A DNA stretch of 64,000 bases from Kaistia defluvii (GTDB lineage Bacteria > Pseudomonadota > Alphaproteobacteria > Rhizobiales > Kaistiaceae), in assembly GCF_026343955.1 (NCBI RefSeq), contig NZ_JAPKNI010000003.1:62001-126000 (forward strand), written 5' to 3'. Shown here one piece after another: positions 31,788 through 39,708 of this stretch. The notes beneath the pieces were generated by a model that was given only the letters and a program-made list of their open reading frames with translations, ran no database searches and had not been told where the DNA came from. The translations under genes and the position numbers were made by a program. Numbering within the stretch: the stretch's first letter is position 1; each line of letters opens with the position of its first letter.

Positions 31788-33185
31788 TTAGGAGTTTGCG
31801 GCGACCTTCAGAGCCCGCATCGGCTCCGGATTGAACAGCCCGCCGCCGACACGCTTCGTCGTGTAGAAGTGGACGTAGGGCTTGTTGGTATAGGGGTCGC
31901 GCAGGACACGGATGCCAACCCGATCGACCACCAGGAAGCTCGAACCCATGTCGCCGTAGAGCGCAGCGATGGCGCCAGCGGCGACGGCCGGCATGTCGGG
32001 GATGTCCACGATGGTTTCGCCGCCGAGAGTGGCCGGCTGGCCTGCCGCATAAGACGGCTGCCAGAGATAATTGTTCTGCCCGTCCTTCAGCTTGCGCATT
32101 GCAGCTTGCGAACCGCGAGCGGTGTAGAGCTTGGCATTGGCCCGATATTCGCTGGGCAGCGAATAGAACAGGTCGATAAAGCCATCTGCAGTGAGCAGCG
32201 CCGCCGCGCCGCTGTTGACGACCGGGATCGCGCCCCACGGATGCTTGGCGGCGTTGGCCGCACCCGCGACATAGGTAAGAATGCCGAAGGGCTTGTTGAC
32301 GCCGTTGCCAGACAGGAATGCGATGCCTTCCTGGCGTGCAAACTCGGTATCGACTTCGTCCGCGAGCCACTGCTCGAGGTCGATGGCGGCATCATCAAGC
32401 AGCTGCTGCGAGATAGCCGGGTTTGCGTAGATCTCGCCCGGCGTAAAGTCGAGCTGGCCAAAACCCGGACCAGCCGTCTCAGGCCGGGCGGCGGTCTCAC
32501 CCACCCAGCCGGAAGCAATCGAGCGATCGGTGAACAGCTTCTTGAAGCCGGCCGCCGTGATCGAGATCACGCGAGCATTGGCGCGGATGGGCGACACTTG
32601 CTTGAGCTTGCCGGTGATGGAGCGATCCCACTCGACCGGCGCCAGGTAGCCGCCATCGGCGTCGGTGCCCTTGGTCAGAGCTGCTTCCACCGTGCCCTTG
32701 CGCATATGCGCCTTGAACGCTGCCAGATATTCCGGATCCGGCGGGATATCGCCGATGACGCCGCCACCTGCGGCCTGGGCGGCGATCTTGGCGTTGAGGT
32801 CGTCGATGATCTTCTGGAAGCCGTCAACCGCAGCGTCGATGCGGCCGATCTTCTCGGTCATGACGACGTCATCGACCTTGGCCTTCAGCGCCTTGTCGTT
32901 CTCGGCTTTGAAGGCTTCGAACGCCGAGTGCAGCTCAGCCAGCATCTTCTTCGGGTCATTCACGTCCGCCCGGACGCCCATACTGGTGACCGCCCGCGGC
33001 ACCGGGCGCAGCGCCGTGCCTGCGACGAGGTCCGTCTTCATGGTGCTGGCCGGCAGCATCACGCAGGCCATGATCGGCGCGGTAAGACGGACAAAATGGG
33101 AGGCGAGCGCGACGTCGGGCGAAAACGCATAGACGCAGGCGATCGCCGCGGCAGCGAAAAGCGCCGCGAAAGCAAGGGTTCGCAT
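31788..33185 (-). CDS. HK97-family major capsid protein with hydrophobic N-terminal extension
   Basis: 465 residues. Residues about 75-135 are a charged coiled-coil delta-like scaffold (MLAELHSAFEAFKAENDKAL ... DGFQKIIDDLNAKIAAQ). The HK97 fold then starts near AALTKGTDADGGYLAPVEWD and includes SGWVGETAARPETAGPGFGQ, DEVDTEFARQEGIAFLSGNG and NKPFGILTY. The first 50 residues are hydrophobic and signal-like (LAFAALFAAAAIACVYAF; LTAPIMACVMLPAS), which is unusual. GGAG before the ATG at 33185 supports this start; the internal Met at 33041 has no ribosome site. Confidence 0.93.
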   Translation of the reverse strand: MRTLAFAALFAAAAIACVYAFSPDVALASHFVRLTAPIMACVMLPASTMKTDLVAGTALRPVPRAVTSMGVRADVNDPKKMLAELHSAFEAFKAENDKALKAKVDDVVMTEKIGRIDAAVDGFQKIIDDLNAKIAAQAAGGGVIGDIPPDPEYLAAFKAHMRKGTVEAALTKGTDADGGYLAPVEWDRSITGKLKQVSPIRANARVISITAAGFKKLFTDRSIASGWVGETAARPETAGPGFGQLDFTPGEIYANPAISQQLLDDAAIDLEQWLADEVDTEFARQEGIAFLSGNGVNKPFGILTYVAGAANAAKHPWGAIPVVNSGAAALLTADGFIDLFYSLPSEYRANAKLYTARGSQAAMRKLKDGQNNYLWQPSYAAGQPATLGGETIVDIPDMPAVAAGAIAALYGDMGSSFLVVDRVGIRVLRDPYTNKPYVHFYTTKRVGGGLFNPEPMRALKVAANS

Positions 33186-33211
33186 GAGGGTCTCCAGTGC
33201 GAAGAAAAGGG

Positions 33212-34093
33212 TTAGGTTCGGAAGGCAGAAAGCAGGGCCGAGAGCCCCGACCAGTCGTCGCCAGCGCCCGGCGTGGCGTTCTCAATGGCAGCGCCCGGCG
33301 TGCCCTTGATCTTGTTGATGCGCGCCCGAGCGTCGGTGCGCGACATGCCGGAGCAGCAGAGCTGTAGCTCCATTGCCCGCAATTCGTTGACGCTGCGATC
33401 GCTCGCCTGCGCGTCTTCGTCCACCGTCATCTGATCCGCGGAAAGCAGGGCCTCAGCGAAGCCCCGCTCGATCGCTTGAGATCCCGACATGAAGGTTTCG
33501 GCGTCCATCCATTTCGCGATATCCGCAGCCTTTTGCCCCGACCGCGCTGCATAGAGATCGACCATGGCCTGGTCGAAAGGCGCCAGCCATTCCGCAGTCT
33601 CGGCCATGTCATGCCGGTTGCCGACGGCCATGACCCAGCAATTGTGAATCATCAAGAATGAGGCAGCGCCGATCTCGATTCGGTCACCGGCCATCGCGAT
33701 AATCGAGGCCGCCGACGCCGCCATGCCCATGACCTTGATGGTGATACCCTGCGGGTGCTCGCGCAGGACATTGTAGATCGCGATCCCCTCGAACATGTCG
33801 CCACCCGGCGAATTGATCTGGATCTCGATTGGCCGATCACCGATGGCGCGGAGCTGGGAAGCAACCTTTTTGGCCGTGATACCGCCGCCGGACCAGAAGT
33901 CTTCGCCGACCGTGTCAAACATTGTGATGATGTTGTCACCGCGCTCAATGGCGCGAACGCCAGCCGCGTCTGCTCCCCACTGCTCAAAGACCTGTGGCTT
34001 TGTAAAAGCATGCACGTCCTGACGGACTGGCAACGGCATTGCGCCGGGCCGGGCCATCGCCATGACGCGGCGGCTAGGCATCTTCGTCGTCAT
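33212..34093 (-). CDS. ClpP-like prohead protease
   Basis: 293 residues. EIQINSPGGDMFEGIAIYNVL, the nucleophile Ser in VMGMAASAASIIAMAG and the His in ASFLMIHNCWVMAVGN form the ClpP/S49-type protease core that trims capsid scaffold in HK97-like phages. The C-terminal third is a variable, Ala-rich tail. The ATG at 34093, after AAGGA, overlaps the portal end by 20 bases and is favoured among several in-frame starts. Confidence 0.9.
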   Translation of the reverse strand: MTTKMPSRRVMAMARPGAMPLPVRQDVHAFTKPQVFEQWGADAAGVRAIERGDNIITMFDTVGEDFWSGGGITAKKVASQLRAIGDRPIEIQINSPGGDMFEGIAIYNVLREHPQGITIKVMGMAASAASIIAMAGDRIEIGAASFLMIHNCWVMAVGNRHDMAETAEWLAPFDQAMVDLYAARSGQKAADIAKWMDAETFMSGSQAIERGFAEALLSADQMTVDEDAQASDRSVNELRAMELQLCCSGMSRTDARARINKIKGTPGAAIENATPGAGDDWSGLSALLSAFRT

Positions 34094-35426
34094 CGATTTC
34101 ATCCTTGCGTGCGGAACGCTTGGTGGGTGGCTGCTCTTCTTCTTCCAGCGGCGGGCCGCCGTTGTGGCCGGCCATACTCGACCCGGGATTGAGAACATCC
34201 CCGCCAGCGTCGCGAGGCATGTCGAGCGTGTCGCGAACTTCGTTGGCCTTCATCCAGGCAGGCGATCCGCCGGAACCCAGAGCCTTCGCGAAATAGTCGG
34301 CCTGATCCTTCATCGACCCGCGCAACAGGGCGGCAGGGTTGAACTTGATCGAATAGAGGTCCTGCTCTTCCTCCGTCAGCAGGATGCGCTCGCCCGCCTG
34401 TTGCCAGGCCTCAAACCACGGGCCGAGCGCGAACTGAACGAAGAACCGCCCCAACGCCTCGATGCCCGAACCCCATGAGGTGTCGTCGACCATAAGCAGG
34501 GGCCGAGGAACACCAGTGGCGCGGCCGATTTCCTCGACCTGCATCTTGCGGATATCGGCGAGCTGAGCGTCACGGGCCGTCGTGGATAGGGTTTCGTACT
34601 TCATGCCCTCTTCAAGGATGAAGTTCTTGCCCGCGTTCTCCGCGCCCTCTTTCTCCGCCAAACTGGCTCTCAGGCGCTCAAACGCTGGATCGGACAGCTT
34701 GCCGGGATGCGTCAGCGCCCCGCCGACGAACGTACCATTTTTGAACAGACGCCCGGCGGCCAATTCAGCAGCCAAGGCAAGACCGATCGCCTCTGCCGCC
34801 TGCTTGACCACCGACAACCCCGTCAGTCCATCTACAGACAGGCCTCGCAGATGCAGGATGTCGGATTGCGGGTAGCGTCGCAGACCACCGGTCTTTGGCT
34901 GGTAGTCGTAAACCACCGACCAATCATCCAATTGCTTCAGCTGTACCCGATCTGGATCCAGCGGCACGAGCTGACCGATCTTCGTCTTACCGGTCCGCAC
35001 ATCCACCGATCGGACGACGAGAGCGTATCCGTTGCCCTTCACCAGGGCGCGCAACTGCATGAGGGTGCGAAAGTCGAAGGCGGACTGCCAACCATTGGGA
35101 CGGCGGTGCAGGACGCGGTAGAGCGGGTGTCCTGTCGCCTTCTTTTTGGTCGCTTCGTCTATGAGCTGAAGCGGCAGCATGCCAATCGAGTAGCTGATCA
35201 GGCTGACCGCCCGAAACATCGCTGTGTTCTTGAGCGCCCGGTCAACATTGACCGTGATACCGGTGGCGGACACGTCACCACCAAAACGCATGAACTCCAC
35301 AAGTCGCGGGTCCTCGAGCGTCATATAGCCGGCTGCCTGGGCGAAGGGCGGCGACTGCCGCGTCGCCAACGGCTCACCAGGAGCCGACGCCGCGGCTGCA
35401 GATTGGCGGATGGTTGGCAATCGCAT
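34074..35426 (-). CDS. HK97-family portal protein
   Basis: 450 residues. ALKNTAMFRAVSLISYSIGMLPL, HPLYRVLHRRPNGWQSAFDF, GNGYALVVRS, ILHLRGLSVDGLTGLSVV and GVPRPLLMVDDTSWGSGIEA are family landmarks. Twelve subunits form the vertex ring through which DNA enters and leaves. The acidic end (DEIDDDEDA) overlaps the protease start. It follows the large terminase by ten bases. Confidence 0.95.
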   Translation of the reverse strand: MRLPTIRQSAAAASAPGEPLATRQSPPFAQAAGYMTLEDPRLVEFMRFGGDVSATGITVNVDRALKNTAMFRAVSLISYSIGMLPLQLIDEATKKKATGHPLYRVLHRRPNGWQSAFDFRTLMQLRALVKGNGYALVVRSVDVRTGKTKIGQLVPLDPDRVQLKQLDDWSVVYDYQPKTGGLRRYPQSDILHLRGLSVDGLTGLSVVKQAAEAIGLALAAELAAGRLFKNGTFVGGALTHPGKLSDPAFERLRASLAEKEGAENAGKNFILEEGMKYETLSTTARDAQLADIRKMQVEEIGRATGVPRPLLMVDDTSWGSGIEALGRFFVQFALGPWFEAWQQAGERILLTEEEQDLYSIKFNPAALLRGSMKDQADYFAKALGSGGSPAWMKANEVRDTLDMPRDAGGDVLNPGSSMAGHNGGPPLEEEEQPPTKRSARKDEIDDDEDA

Positions 35427-35436
35427 TGCCGCTCCC

Positions 35437-37113
35437 TCAGATCATTCGGATGCCGTGCGATTCGTAGACCGAAGGTCCACCGCCCGGCTGGAAGGCCATG
35501 CCGAGCGCCATGATCAGCGCGACAATGCCGTCGATCTTCTCGGCCGCCTTCTTTTTCGAAGGTTTGATGTTGCCGGCGTCGTCCTGGACATAGGCCACAT
35601 GGTCAACCTGCCAGCGCATGCAGGGGTGCCCGCCAGCATCAAGAAGGCTGGACAGCGCCAAGCGCTCGAAATCCTTCGACGGCTGGGACATCGACACGAA
35701 GCCTTGACCGAAGAACTCGACCGGCAATCCCTGTTCGGCTAACGCCACGCCTGTCTCATGGCCTTGGAACAGGCGATCGACGGCCAGCTTGCGAACATCG
35801 AAGACTTCACCATCGGCAAGCACCTGAGCCCGGATGGTTGGATAATCGACGCTGTTGCCGTCCGTCGTTCGAATTGCGCCGATTTTCGCCCATGTGTCGT
35901 AGGCGACGCGATCGCGACGAGCTCGAAGCTCGATGTTATCGGCCGGCACCCACAAACGCGGCAGCACCACCCACCGCTCGTCCCCCTCGACAGGAGGAAA
36001 GATCCATACCAAGGCGGTCAGATCGCTTGTCGACGAGAGATCGAGGCCGCCGAAGCAGGTCCGGTCAGTCCGAGCCAGCATCTGCTCTTCGATGACCTTC
36101 CAGCGCTGCTTATCCGGCGCCCCTGCATCCCATCGATCGAGGGGAATCCACCGATCCGCCGTACCGATCCACTGGTTCAAATAGTACCGTTTGAAGTCTG
36201 CCTCGAGGCGCGGCGAGTCTTTCGCCTTAGCGCATTCGTCGCGCAGGAATCGCAACGTGGGCGAGACTCCGAGGTTCGGATTGGCTTTGTACCAAACGGC
36301 CTCATCCTGCCAGTCATCGTCGGGCTCGGCGGCGAAAATAACGACAAGCGTATCGACGGTAGAAACCGCATCCGCACCGCCCTCGGCGCGCTCGATCCTG
36401 CGACTTTCGTCGAACAGAATCTCTCCGTAGCCGCGCCCTTTGAGACCGGCAGTCGACGCCAGCAGTTCGATCGGCTGGTCTCTCGCCGAGGTCGACTGAT
36501 GCAGCGTGTTCAGCAGCTCGCCGTCGCGCCACTCGTGCATTTCGTCGCCGACAGCAACGGATGCGGAGAGGCCATGCTTTCCGACGGCCTTACCCGACAG
36601 CGGAACGAACTTGGCCCGCAGCGACTGGACGAAGAGGGTATCGGCGCCGACCGTGATCTCTCGCATGAGATCCGGCGACAGCGTCGTCATCGTCTTCGCC
36701 TTCTCGAACACGATCCGGGCCTGCGCCTCCGAAGAGGCAAAGGCGTAGGCCTGCCCACCAAACTCTCCGTCGACGAGAAAGAACGCCAGAGCCAACGAGG
36801 CCAGGAATTCGCTCTTGCCGTTCTTGCGGGCAATCCAGAGCAGCAGCCGTCGGTAAAGGCGAAAGCCGTCCTCTAGCTTCCATCCGAACAGCAGGCGAAC
36901 GATGCACGCCTGCCACTTCGTCAGATGGAAGGGCTTCCCGCCCCAACGGCCCTCGGTGTGGCGGAACCACTTGGGCCACATCTCGACCATTCGATCGGCC
37001 AAAGCGCTGTCGAACCAAGCACCAGGCACGGCAGCCGATCGATCCCATTCTCGACCGACGAAGGCGTACTCTTCCGCCTGTTGCACCCATGGCGGACGGA
37101 CGATCGCCGCCAT
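35437..37113 (-). CDS. Terminase large subunit
   Basis: 558 residues. The ATPase part shows a Walker A variant LLWIARKNGKSEF near residue 92 and Walker B VAVGDEMHEW near 187. The nuclease part shows GGLDLSSTSDLTALVWIF near 343 and the C-terminal EKIDGIVALIMALGMA. This is the HK97/Terminase_1 type that packages DNA from cos or pac ends. It is separated by three bases from the small subunit. Confidence 0.95.
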   Translation of the reverse strand: MAAIVRPPWVQQAEEYAFVGREWDRSAAVPGAWFDSALADRMVEMWPKWFRHTEGRWGGKPFHLTKWQACIVRLLFGWKLEDGFRLYRRLLLWIARKNGKSEFLASLALAFFLVDGEFGGQAYAFASSEAQARIVFEKAKTMTTLSPDLMREITVGADTLFVQSLRAKFVPLSGKAVGKHGLSASVAVGDEMHEWRDGELLNTLHQSTSARDQPIELLASTAGLKGRGYGEILFDESRRIERAEGGADAVSTVDTLVVIFAAEPDDDWQDEAVWYKANPNLGVSPTLRFLRDECAKAKDSPRLEADFKRYYLNQWIGTADRWIPLDRWDAGAPDKQRWKVIEEQMLARTDRTCFGGLDLSSTSDLTALVWIFPPVEGDERWVVLPRLWVPADNIELRARRDRVAYDTWAKIGAIRTTDGNSVDYPTIRAQVLADGEVFDVRKLAVDRLFQGHETGVALAEQGLPVEFFGQGFVSMSQPSKDFERLALSSLLDAGGHPCMRWQVDHVAYVQDDAGNIKPSKKKAAEKIDGIVALIMALGMAFQPGGGPSVYESHGIRMI

Positions 37114-37116
37114 GGC

Positions 37117-37728
37117 TCAGTTCGGCATCGATGAATTGCGACGAGCAAAGCCAGCGATGGAATTGGCGTCCGACAACTCTTCGGAGGGCTGTTCCGCGTG
37201 ATCCTTGCCGTGGCCCGGATTGTCGCCGAACAACTGACCTGCCGGCGCACCCGTTCCCACCATCTCTCGGATCAGCTTGTAGCGATCGAGTGGCGTGAAG
37301 CCGAAGCGAACCGAAAGGTCCATGACGATCTTGGCGGCATCGTCACGATGCGCCACGGCCGGGTGATCATGGATGCGGTAGCCGCCGGACGTGGTGCGAA
37401 CGCGCTGCGTTTCACCGTCTTGGGCCAACCGCTTCACCGCCGACCAGAAGCGATCCAGGTAGTAGCAGAACATCGCCATCGAATGTCGGTCGAGGCGGTC
37501 GAGAACATTTCGGCGGCGAAGCTCCGGCACGTACTCGTTCCAGATCTGGACGGCGCCTGCAAACTCGTCGAGGCCGAACAGAAGGGGCGGCGACAAAGCA
37601 TCGGACGAAGCTGGAGGCGCCTCTGCCAGGATCTTGATCCTGTCGTTGATCGACGGCTTGGCCTTCCTGCGTTTGCCCGGATTCCCCTTCTCGTCTTGGG
37701 TTGCGATATCTGGGCGACGTCCACGCAC
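37117..37728 (-). CDS. Terminase small subunit (P27 family)
   Basis: 203 residues from a GTG. The N-terminal RGRRPDIATQDEKGNPGKRR matches the RGRK...GNPGKR start of the P27 small terminase family; LDRLDRHSMAMFCYYLDRFW and the later MDLSVRFGFTPLDRYKL are the conserved helices. It binds the packaging site and loads the large subunit. Confidence 0.88.
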   Translation of the reverse strand: MRGRRPDIATQDEKGNPGKRRKAKPSINDRIKILAEAPPASSDALSPPLLFGLDEFAGAVQIWNEYVPELRRRNVLDRLDRHSMAMFCYYLDRFWSAVKRLAQDGETQRVRTTSGGYRIHDHPAVAHRDDAAKIVMDLSVRFGFTPLDRYKLIREMVGTGAPAGQLFGDNPGHGKDHAEQPSEELSDANSIAGFARRNSSMPN

Positions 37729-37817
37729 CGGCGGTCTCCATAAAAAAAAGTTGCGCCGATTTCTGCGGGGAAAAACAGGTGCCCCCCAAGCGGTCCGGCG
37801 CCCCTTCGCCCCAGACT
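37729..37817. other. Gap between HNH and terS genes, candidate cos region
   Basis: In HK97-like phages with an HNH gene beside the terminase, the cohesive-end site usually lies in or near this gap. It holds an A-run (37742-37749), GGGGAAAAACAGG and a C-rich stretch (37792-37803 and 37826-37836). No cut site can be recognised by eye. Confidence 0.25.
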
Positions 37818-38231
37818 TCAGACCCCCCCACCCCCTCGACGTAGGCTTCGGGTGAGCGCGACAGCGGTTGGGCTGTCGAGGCGAAGGTCACCGACCGAGA
37901 TCTCTCCGCGCCCATGCCTGCTTTCGAGCAGCTGCTTCACCACGTTGTGGTGCCATGTGCAGCACGACTGCCAATTGGCCCGATCCCACATCAGCGCGTC
38001 ATCGCCCCTATGGGGGCGGATATGATCGACGGTTGTTGACGGCTCGACATGGCCAACAGCAAGACAGCCGAGGCAGATCGGATACTCGGCCTTGAACGCC
38101 AGCGCTGCCCGATCCCATGCCGAGGTGTAGCCTCGTTTCCGAGCGCTGCCCCGAAGGTGGTCATAGTCCCGCTTGGCGTTGAGATGAGAGGCGGAACCGG
38201 TCGGTCGAAAGGTCGGCGGGCGCACAGGCAT
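37818..38231 (-). CDS. HNH endonuclease beside the terminase
   Basis: 137 residues. A zinc-binding CLGC near the middle, then TTVDHIRPHRGDDALMWDRA and NWQSCCTWHHNVVKQ form the HNH fold (catalytic His in DHI). HNH proteins next to terminase genes are needed for cos cleavage in several HK97-like phages. The start at MPVRPPTFRP follows AGAGG; a longer frame upstream runs through the hairpin at 38251. Confidence 0.88.
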   Translation of the reverse strand: MPVRPPTFRPTGSASHLNAKRDYDHLRGSARKRGYTSAWDRAALAFKAEYPICLGCLAVGHVEPSTTVDHIRPHRGDDALMWDRANWQSCCTWHHNVVKQLLESRHGRGEISVGDLRLDSPTAVALTRSLRRGGGGV

Positions 38232-38250
38232 CGTACCTCTAGACATGAAA

Positions 38251-38281
38251 AGGCCCGGCCTGCATCTCTGCATCCGGGCCT
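38251..38281 (-). terminator. Terminator-like hairpin upstream of the HNH gene
   Basis: AGGCCCGG and CCGGGCCT (8 bp) enclose a 15-nt loop; on the minus strand TTTTC follows. A related hairpin with the same loop words (TGCA..TCTGCAT) lies at 38881-38907. The two bracket the secreted-protein gene. Confidence 0.6.
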
Positions 38282-38305
38282 GAATTTGTCGGATGGATGG
38301 CGCCT

Positions 38306-38725
38306 TTATTTATGACTAAACTTCGAAGTAATGGCGCTTGTTGTGCAAGCTATCGCTGCGGTCTTTCCTGCGTATTGGGCTATGTTGGTGCCGCAATCCG
38401 CGTAGGCATAAATCGTAAACGCTGTGACGACGGGAACTTGGATTGGACCAGCCTCCGACTGAACGGTTATCTCAGTCTCTTCGACGCCTTGCAGATCACA
38501 TCCATGCTTCTTCGGTGCCCATCCCGAATGAACACCTACTGTGATAGACGACTTCTTAAAAAATCTGTCGTTCGTGGCGCGAAACGTCTTCGATTCTTTG
38601 ATTTCGTCTCCGCTCGGGCTCATGCAGGTGATGTGCCCGAAGTCGGACGTATCGGTGAAGGTGTCATCCGCAGCGATCGCTGCTGTGCTCGTCATGAGGA
38701 ATGCGACTATTGCGTATTTCAGCAT
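38306..38725 (-). CDS. Secreted protein, probable moron
   Basis: 139 residues with a clear signal peptide (MLKYAIVAFLMTSTAAIAA, cleavage likely after AIA). The mature part has five cysteines (HITCMSP, HGCDLQG, YADCGTN, AIACTTS) and a beta-rich pattern, so it is probably periplasmic or secreted with disulfides. AGGAG precedes the ATG. It stands between early and packaging genes and is bounded on both sides by similar terminator-like hairpins, the classical moron layout. No family recognised. Confidence 0.75.
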   Translation of the reverse strand: MLKYAIVAFLMTSTAAIAADDTFTDTSDFGHITCMSPSGDEIKESKTFRATNDRFFKKSSITVGVHSGWAPKKHGCDLQGVEETEITVQSEAGPIQVPVVTAFTIYAYADCGTNIAQYAGKTAAIACTTSAITSKFSHK

Positions 38726-38910
38726 CTCATCTCTCCTACGTCGAGCGGCAGACCCAGCCCAATCCGTCCTGCCCTCGCTTCCGTGACGTAAGACAAACCT
38801 TCAGTTGTGAAAAGAGATAATACCCCCCAACCAGCAGCGATAGCGCAACTAGCTACTGCTGTGCCACCAGACAAACGAAAGCCCGGTCTGCACATCTGCA
38901 TCCGGGCCAT
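38719..38910 (-). CDS. Possible small protein overlapping the moron start
   Basis: A 63-codon frame starting MARMQMCRPGFRLSGGTAVA whose end overlaps the start of the secreted-protein gene. Its first residues resemble those of the reading frame in front of the HNH gene (MQRCRPGLFMSRGT), because both start inside the repeated hairpin. It may be a leader of the moron or simply repeated DNA. Low confidence. Confidence 0.25.
   Translation of the reverse strand: MARMQMCRPGFRLSGGTAVASCAIAAGWGVLSLFTTEGLSYVTEARAGRIGLGLPLDVGEMRC
38881..38907 (-). terminator. Terminator-like hairpin after the NusG-like gene
   Basis: GCCCGG and CCGGGC (6 bp) enclose a 15-nt loop similar to that at 38251; on the minus strand TTTCGTTTG follows. 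It lies in the 290-base gap between the NusG-like gene and the secreted protein. Otherwise that gap holds nothing I recognise. Confidence 0.5.
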
Positions 38911-39018
38911 ACTTCGTCTCTGGTGAAGAACGGTTTGTGCCGTCTTCCGGGGGGACCGACCTCGCTCAGAGCCTAGGGCTGCGATGGTGTTCCAGTCACT
39001 CTCGTCCGCCCCAATTCG

Positions 39019-39708
39019 CTATGCCAGAACCTCGATGTGGTCAAGTGGCATGGAAACCGGCGTGCTGCCGCCGAACACGAACACCTCGCAGATGACAGTC
39101 ACAGGGTCGCCTCCATTGACCACCAGCCCAGCCAAGGATGCAAAGGGACCCGAAACAACCCGGATCTTGGTTCCTGCCTTTGGCTTCAAGGTCTTAGCTG
39201 GCTTTGCCTCATCGAGCGTGCCCCGTTCTTCGATGCCCTTCATGCAGGATATCACGTCGTCGGCCAGCCGCACGACCTCGCTGCTATTGTGCCGAATGAC
39301 CGCCGCGACCCCCGGGATCTCCGTCAGATCCCACCACGTTCCCCGCCGCGGATCGATCGCGACGAACACGTATTGCGGATAGAGCGGCACGCTGATTCGC
39401 TGCAGGGTGGGCTCGGGCTTGCGCCATACCTTGCCCTTGCGCAGCTTCGACTGCGTGCGATCCGCCCGAAGACCCCCTCGCCGCTTCACCGGAACCCATC
39501 GCTGCACCATCGGCCGATAGACCGTATAGCCGCGCCTCTCCAGAGCCATCGTCGCACGGCTGTCGCCGCCCGCCACATAGACGATGTACCAGCCAGAGGA
39601 GCCCGGCACGAACGACGCCTGCGACCGACCATGCACTGCAGGCTCGACGATATCGCCCACCCGCCAGATCTTGTCGTTCATCGTGAGCCTCGCGTTTGCC
39701 ATCGTCAT
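39019..39708 (-). CDS. NusG/RfaH-like transcription (anti)termination factor
   Basis: 229 residues. An NGN domain is visible: GWYIVYVAGGDSRATMALE, RGYTVYRPMVQRWV, then VPLYPQYVFVAIDPRRGTWW and IPGVAAVIRHNSSEVVRL. It is followed by a KOW motif, GTKIRVVSGPFASLAGLVV. Such proteins ride on RNA polymerase and suppress pausing or termination on specific operons. Here the gene is at the end of the early operon, directly before the terminator-bounded moron and the packaging/late genes, suggesting that it lets transcription continue into them. Its start overlaps the replication gene stop (ATGA). Confidence 0.85.
   Translation of the reverse strand: MTMANARLTMNDKIWRVGDIVEPAVHGRSQASFVPGSSGWYIVYVAGGDSRATMALERRGYTVYRPMVQRWVPVKRRGGLRADRTQSKLRKGKVWRKPEPTLQRISVPLYPQYVFVAIDPRRGTWWDLTEIPGVAAVIRHNSSEVVRLADDVISCMKGIEERGTLDEAKPAKTLKPKAGTKIRVVSGPFASLAGLVVNGGDPVTVICEVFVFGGSTPVSMPLDHIEVLA

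Noticed and set aside
9597-37728. Gene transfer agent cluster
   Set aside because: Tail-tip gene order resembles GTAs, but integrase, att repeats, repressor with operators, terminase with HNH protein and replication gene identify a temperate phage.
38719-38910. Confident gene call for the 63-codon frame before the secreted protein
   Set aside because: Its start lies in the repeated hairpin and it has no clear ribosome site; kept only at low confidence.
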